From the NCBI GenBank assembly GCA_038093975.1, contig JBBPTG010000463.1, positions 1 to 11,969 of the forward strand: DNA of 11,969 nucleotides. Reading direction: 5' to 3'. The DNA is from Chalciporus piperatus (taxonomy: Eukaryota > Basidiomycota > Agaricomycetes > Boletales > Boletaceae). The position numbers and the translations under genes were made by a program. This document shows, piece by piece, positions 9,205 through 11,969 of this stretch (positions are counted from its first letter, which is position 1; each line of letters starts with the position of its first letter). The notes under the pieces are model-generated. The model was not told the origin of the DNA, searched no databases, and was given only the letters and a program-made list of their open reading frames with translations.

Positions 9205-9942
9205 TTATATACAAAATAAATCTGTACGCCTGCCTCTCAATAAATCGACCAACGAGATCTCCTCTTCAAACGGTTCCAACAGAGGCATATCCTCATCTTC
9301 TGCAATAACCCCTGAGAACCAACGTACGAAGAACGACAATTGCTCGAACACTTGAAACAAATAGTAAAACAAAAATGCGAGATCTCCCTCCGTTTCAACA
9401 TACAAAACGCCTACGTGTCTCACCGCATTTCGAACGGTGTCTCTCACAACAGATTAGGAACGACCACAATATTATTTTTAAAAAGAACTCACGTATCACA
9501 TTGCTCTCATTCTCCTCAACGCGACGTAACACCGAAGATTGCACTGCATAACCAGGCGAATCACGCATTAATTGACGTGCACTACACGCTTCAACAACAT
9601 CCACTGAAAACGCTTCACCACCAATAACTACACCACAATCAGAGAACTATGACAGCGAAGAACAATAAGCTCACCGTTAACAAAGTAACCGTACGAAACT
9701 TGTCCCGGCACGACATTTGGTTCAACTGACGAATACTCGACGTCATCTTCAACAGCAACAAAGTCCACTTGAGGCGATGAGATGTACAACACATCCATCC
9801 ACTCATTAACCGTCGCTAAAAAGACCATATGAAATCAATTAAAAATTTAGTGTGCAAACTTATCCTGATCTTAACCTTGCCATTCTTCTGTTGCTGAATT
9901 TCTCGCCAGTGTTTCAAACGATGAAGAAGAACGATCCATCAT
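9205..9942 (-). CDS. Unrecognised Helitron-encoded acidic protein (192 residues), four exons
   Basis: Exons are 9942-9876, 9815-9675, 9627-9493 and 9440-9205. Introns are 60, 47 and 52 nt, with donors GTTAAG, GTGAGC and GTGAGT and acceptors TTTTTAG, GTGTAG and GAGAG. Exon lengths sum to 579 nt, exactly 193 codons with a TAA stop, and every junction keeps the frame, which supports the model. Met1 and Met2 are adjacent (9942, 9939). The sequence is acidic in the middle (VDFVAVEDDVEYSSVEP) and has a hydrophobic aromatic segment LAFLFYYLFQVFEQLSFFV near residues 140-160 that could be a membrane or buried helix. It then closes with another acidic stretch and a short basic patch LRGRRTD. No family is recognised. 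It lies about 100 bp inside the proposed Helitron terminus and is convergent with the plus-strand gene, 115 bp apart. Unlike its neighbours it has no nonsense codon. Confidence 0.68.
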
Positions 9943-10024
9943 AGACGTTCTGAAAAAATCTACAGTCTTGCAGAACATGATGTCATTTGTATGTACAGAC
10001 CTGCCCTAAGGCCAGCAAGGTTTC

Positions 10025-10045
10025 CGTCGCGCTTCGCGACCCTAG
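10025..10045 (+). other. Helitron 3' terminus: hairpin plus CTAG
   Basis: A 6-bp stem GTCGCG/CGCGAC with a CTT loop (10025-10039) is followed after two bases by CTAG (10042-10045) and a T. A short GC-rich hairpin just before CTRR, with insertion before T, is the canonical Helitron 3' end. The next base starts a segment that matches, in reverse complement, the repeat arm at 11025-11188; similarity stops at this junction, as expected for an insertion edge. Confidence 0.6.
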
Positions 10046-10221
10046 TGACATTGAAGAAGCGTGAGAAACTGACCAGAAACTTAGGAGACTTGCAAAAACA
10101 TCCCAGGAACACAACAATATGGGGCTCAGGATGTGCCAGGAACAGAGGGACAGTCGATGGGTGTCATTAGGAACTATCCTGGCTACTGTGCCTACTGCAT
10201 ACTCCTAGCATTCTGTGATAT
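10046..10221 (+). repeat. Left arm of a long imperfect inverted repeat
   Basis: This arm matches the reverse complement of 11025-11188 over about 160 bp. Shared runs include GGAGACTTGCAAAAACAT, AGGAACACAACAAT and GAGGGACAGTC, with scattered substitutions and one roughly 14-bp insertion near 10190 in this arm. With the hAT element removed the arms are separated by about 106 bp, so a transcript would fold back. I found no transposase in it and cannot name the family. Confidence 0.85.
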
Positions 10222-10246
10222 CTCAGTAAATCTCCTATAACCCACT

Positions 10247-10254
10247 GAAGTAAC
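10247..10254. repeat. Left target-site duplication of the hAT element (GAAGTAAC)
   Basis: Eight bases, identical to 10944-10951, immediately outside the TAGTG terminus. Confidence 0.9.
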
Positions 10255-10943
10255 TAGTGTTTAAAAGTCCAGTTAAGTTAAGTTTTTGTACCTCTTTTGA
10301 CAAAACTGTAACTGTAACTGGTTATCAATTTTGGCAAAATCAGTTTAACTGAACTGAAACTCTACATAACTGTCATATCAGTTATGGTCCAGTTTGTGAC
10401 TGGTTTGTGACCGGTTTTTTGTAATAACTGGACAAACATTAGAAAGCCCTGATTCTTAGCTTTGAAATAACCCCTGGATCATGTGATTTGGTTCAGTCCT
10501 TGTGAAGATATGCTCATTTTATTATATTATCATGATTATCATATGTTTTGGTGGATATAGCATTGGAATGGAGGTCAAGTTAAGTAAAATACAAGCAAAT
10601 ATATAATCTCAGCAGTGCAAATTAACATGTCTATTTGAGTAGAGTGTGTTTCAATCAGTCATTTCATCAATTGACTTCAATATTCAGAAAGAAAGTCAAA
10701 TAAGGTCGGAAAAATTTGTAAAAAATCAGGAAAAATGGTGGTAGGTGACCATATATAGGTTATTATTTATAACCAGTTATAACCAGTTTGTGTACAGTTT
10801 TGTAAAATTTTGGAAGTGACAAAACTGTAACTGAAACCGGACGTAACCAGTTACAATTTTTCACCCGGTTTCAGTTATATTTCACTCCAGTTAAGTTAAG
10901 TTTCAGTTTTTTTCCAGTTATGTAACTGGACTTTTAAACACTA
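10255..10943. mobile_element. Non-autonomous hAT-type DNA transposon (689 bp)
   Basis: It is bounded by perfect 21-bp terminal inverted repeats TAGTGTTTAAAAGTCCAGTTA and by 8-bp direct duplications GAAGTAAC (10247-10254 and 10944-10951). Eight-base duplications and ends starting TAGNG are hAT hallmarks. Both ends are rich in subterminal CCAGTT/AACTGG motifs, about ten in all, with CCAGTTAAGTTAAGTTT present near each end in the same orientation; such repeats usually bind hAT transposase. The middle (about 10440-10740) is AT-rich and non-coding. There is no transposase, so it must depend on a relative elsewhere. It interrupts the spacer of the inverted repeat. Confidence 0.92.
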
Positions 10944-10951
10944 GAAGTAAC
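10944..10951. repeat. Right target-site duplication of the hAT element (GAAGTAAC)
   Basis: Eight bases, identical to 10247-10254, immediately after the terminal CACTA. Confidence 0.9.
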
Positions 10952-11024
10952 TCAACTGAACTATTAGTCCTCAAGTAGTGAACTGTTGGAAGTTTCAATG
11001 CAATGTTCGCTTTTTGAACATCCT

Positions 11025-11188
11025 GATAGCACAGAATGCCAGGAACAGTAGCTAGAATAGTTCCTAATGATACCCATTGACTGTCCCTCTTTTCCTATCA
11101 CACCCTGAGCTCCACATTGTTGTGTTCCTGGTATGTTTTTGCAAGTCTCCTGAGTCTCTGGTCACTTTCTCACGCTTTTTGTATGACA
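11025..11188 (-). repeat. Right arm of the long imperfect inverted repeat
   Basis: Reverse complement of the left arm, from GATAGCACAGAATGCC to CTCACGCTTTTTGTATGACA. Beyond 11188 the sequence continues without a counterpart on the left side, because the left arm meets the Helitron end at 10045. Confidence 0.85.
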
Positions 11189-11335
11189 TTTGCTTTCTCC
11201 TGCACTCAATCCTGAAGCTAGCCTCTCGCAAATTTGGGGATCTAGTGTAATGTATGTATTCTAGGTTCCTAGATAGTTGCCCTGATGTATAGATCAATGG
11301 ATTGACCGCTTCAGTGTATATAGGGGTGTACATCA
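11189..11335. other. Unassigned AT-rich stretch between the inverted repeat and the tandem duplication
   Basis: No coding frame, repeat partner or RNA structure was recognised here apart from one GACCGCT motif at 11304-11310, related to the AGCGGTC motifs further right. Confidence 0.4.
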
Positions 11336-11646
11336 TATCTGTTCCTGCATCCCAGGGGAAGTCCCCTGGTGTCTGAGCTTCTGTTATCCTGTAGATATAT
11401 GTATGAAATACCTATGTATCAATTTTAAAATCATATCTACCTGGCTGATCAAAAATGCGAACCGCTTTTTGGTTATTCAGGGGCAGGAGGGCAATCTACT
11501 CCTACATCACAGGGACAGATCCCTGCTGTCTGAGCTGCTAGGATATTGTTCCAATACATGTTCACTACTTAGTAATCGAGTCTTATAGCATATCTACCCA
11601 GCCAATCAAAAAAGCGGTCGCATTTTTTGTTTTCTATTCATTTGCA
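11336..11646. repeat. Diverged tandem duplication, period 157 bp
   Basis: Copy 1 is about 11336-11489 and copy 2 about 11493-11646. Matching landmarks keep the same 157-bp offset: CCTGCAT (11344) with CCTACAT (11501), and CATATCTACC (11432) with CATATCTACC (11589). GTGTCTGAGCT versus CTGTCTGAGCT and GATCAAAAATGCG versus AATCAAAAAAGCG are also shared. The copies differ at many bases but have no net indel. No coding frame spans them; the 61-codon frame at 11403-11588 looks accidental. Confidence 0.75.
11352..11369. other. Small palindrome in tandem copy 1
   Basis: CCAGGGGA-AG-TCCCCTGG is a perfect 8-bp inverted repeat. The equivalent place in copy 2 (11511-11526) reads CAGGGA-CAGA-TCCCTG, and a similar TCCCTG-AGGC-CAGGGA lies at 11739-11754. 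Confidence 0.6.
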
Positions 11647-11655
11647 TCTATCTAC

Positions 11656-11922
11656 CTATATACATCTTGATATGACCAATAAAGCGGTCAGAACTGTTAA
11701 ATAACACTGTACTACATTGGTATTACCCACTGTAACAGTCCCTGAGGCCAGGGAAGCGAGTGGTTGAGCAGAAAATTGAGAGGAGGGTATGTTGGAACTA
11801 TGTGTCCCAAAATGGACATGTCGTGCGCGTTCTGGAGGTGCCGGCGGCGCGCGAGAACGAGCGGTCGAAGCGATTACGTAAGCATCGGATGCGTTGCAAA
11901 AAAATATGAAAAAATGAAACAA
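11656..11922 (-). CDS. Possible exon of an unidentified gene (88 codons), doubtful
   Basis: The frame opens with a hydrophobic run MFHFFIFF and continues with a Pro/Arg/Ser-rich part (SRAPPAPPERARHVHFGTHSS). The central 11750-11880 segment is clearly more GC-rich than the AT-rich repeats to its left, and RHVHFGT-like strings occur in low-complexity fungal proteins, so a real exon may lie here. The start and end look arbitrary (poly-T upstream), and the last 30 codons fall in AT-rich repeat DNA after a possible splice site near 11715. It may be chance. Confidence 0.22.
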   Translation of the reverse strand: MFHFFIFFCNASDAYVIASTARSRAPPAPPERARHVHFGTHSSNIPSSQFSAQPLASLASGTVTVGNTNVVQCYLTVLTALLVISRCI

Positions 11923-11969
11923 AACAAAAGATACACGGACCTAGCTATCACCGAAAAAAAGCGGGGTGG

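Larger units (their letters stand above)
1798..10045. mobile_element. Degenerate Helitron with three genes, truncated on its left side
   Basis: The span holds a Rep-helicase gene (minus), a plus-strand gene and a second minus-strand gene, packed with 66-bp and 115-bp gaps. On the right it ends at a hairpin (GTCGCG-CTT-CGCGAC, 10025-10039) followed by CTAG|T, the canonical Helitron 3' signature. The left side is cut: helicase coding stops at 1798 before the last conserved helicase motifs, so the other terminus is not visible here. Later damage includes a solo LTR in the helicase exon and four in-frame TGA codons. The assignment to Helitrons rests on the transposase domains. Joining the right-hand gene and terminus to the same element rests on contiguity and on the sharp repeat boundary at 10045/10046. 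Confidence 0.8.

Noticed and set aside
11064..11336. 90-codon minus-strand frame
   Set aside because: It lies across the right inverted-repeat arm; the other arm does not keep an equivalent frame.

Overview
The window reads as transposon-rich DNA from a filamentous basidiomycete, most likely an Agaricomycete. The evidence is the many 45-60 nt introns with GTRNGN donors, a Helitron with a DUF6570-Rep-helicase transposase, a Ty3/gypsy Gag of the mushroom-genome type, and nested LTR and hAT debris. I see no bacterial features and no confidently identified host gene.

Layout, left to right. Positions 1-687 (minus) hold the 5' half of a Ty3/gypsy gag gene that runs off the left edge. Its leader and probable 5' LTR occupy roughly 688-1697. 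From about 1798 to 10045 lies one large Helitron with three genes. The first is a seven-exon Rep-helicase gene on the minus strand (8015 to 1798), cut off at its 3' end. The second is a divergent two-exon plus-strand gene (8082-9089) for an unrecognised 317-residue protein. The third is a convergent four-exon minus-strand gene (9942-9205) for an unrecognised 192-residue protein. A hairpin followed by CTAG|T at 10025-10045 looks like the Helitron 3' terminus. A 593-bp solo LTR (3366-3958) with target duplication AAATC sits inside the helicase exon.

Right of the Helitron, two inverted-repeat arms (10046-10221 and 11025-11188) are split by a 689-bp non-autonomous hAT element (10255-10943) with 8-bp target duplications and 21-bp terminal inverted repeats. 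Positions 11336-11646 hold a diverged 157-bp tandem duplication carrying a conserved small palindrome. The last 300 bp are mostly unassigned.

How the parts relate: the three Helitron genes are packed with 66-bp and 115-bp gaps, as in a self-contained element. Rep-helicase would nick, unwind and roll the element; the roles of the other two proteins are unknown. The copy is dead: the helicase lacks its C-terminal motifs, an LTR interrupts it, and four in-frame TGA codons lie where CGA arginine is expected. Removing 54, 54, 51, 49 and 45 nt introns plus one 51 (or 72) nt intron and the LTR leaves an otherwise continuous frame. All splice models were worked out by eye from frame, phase and splice consensus.
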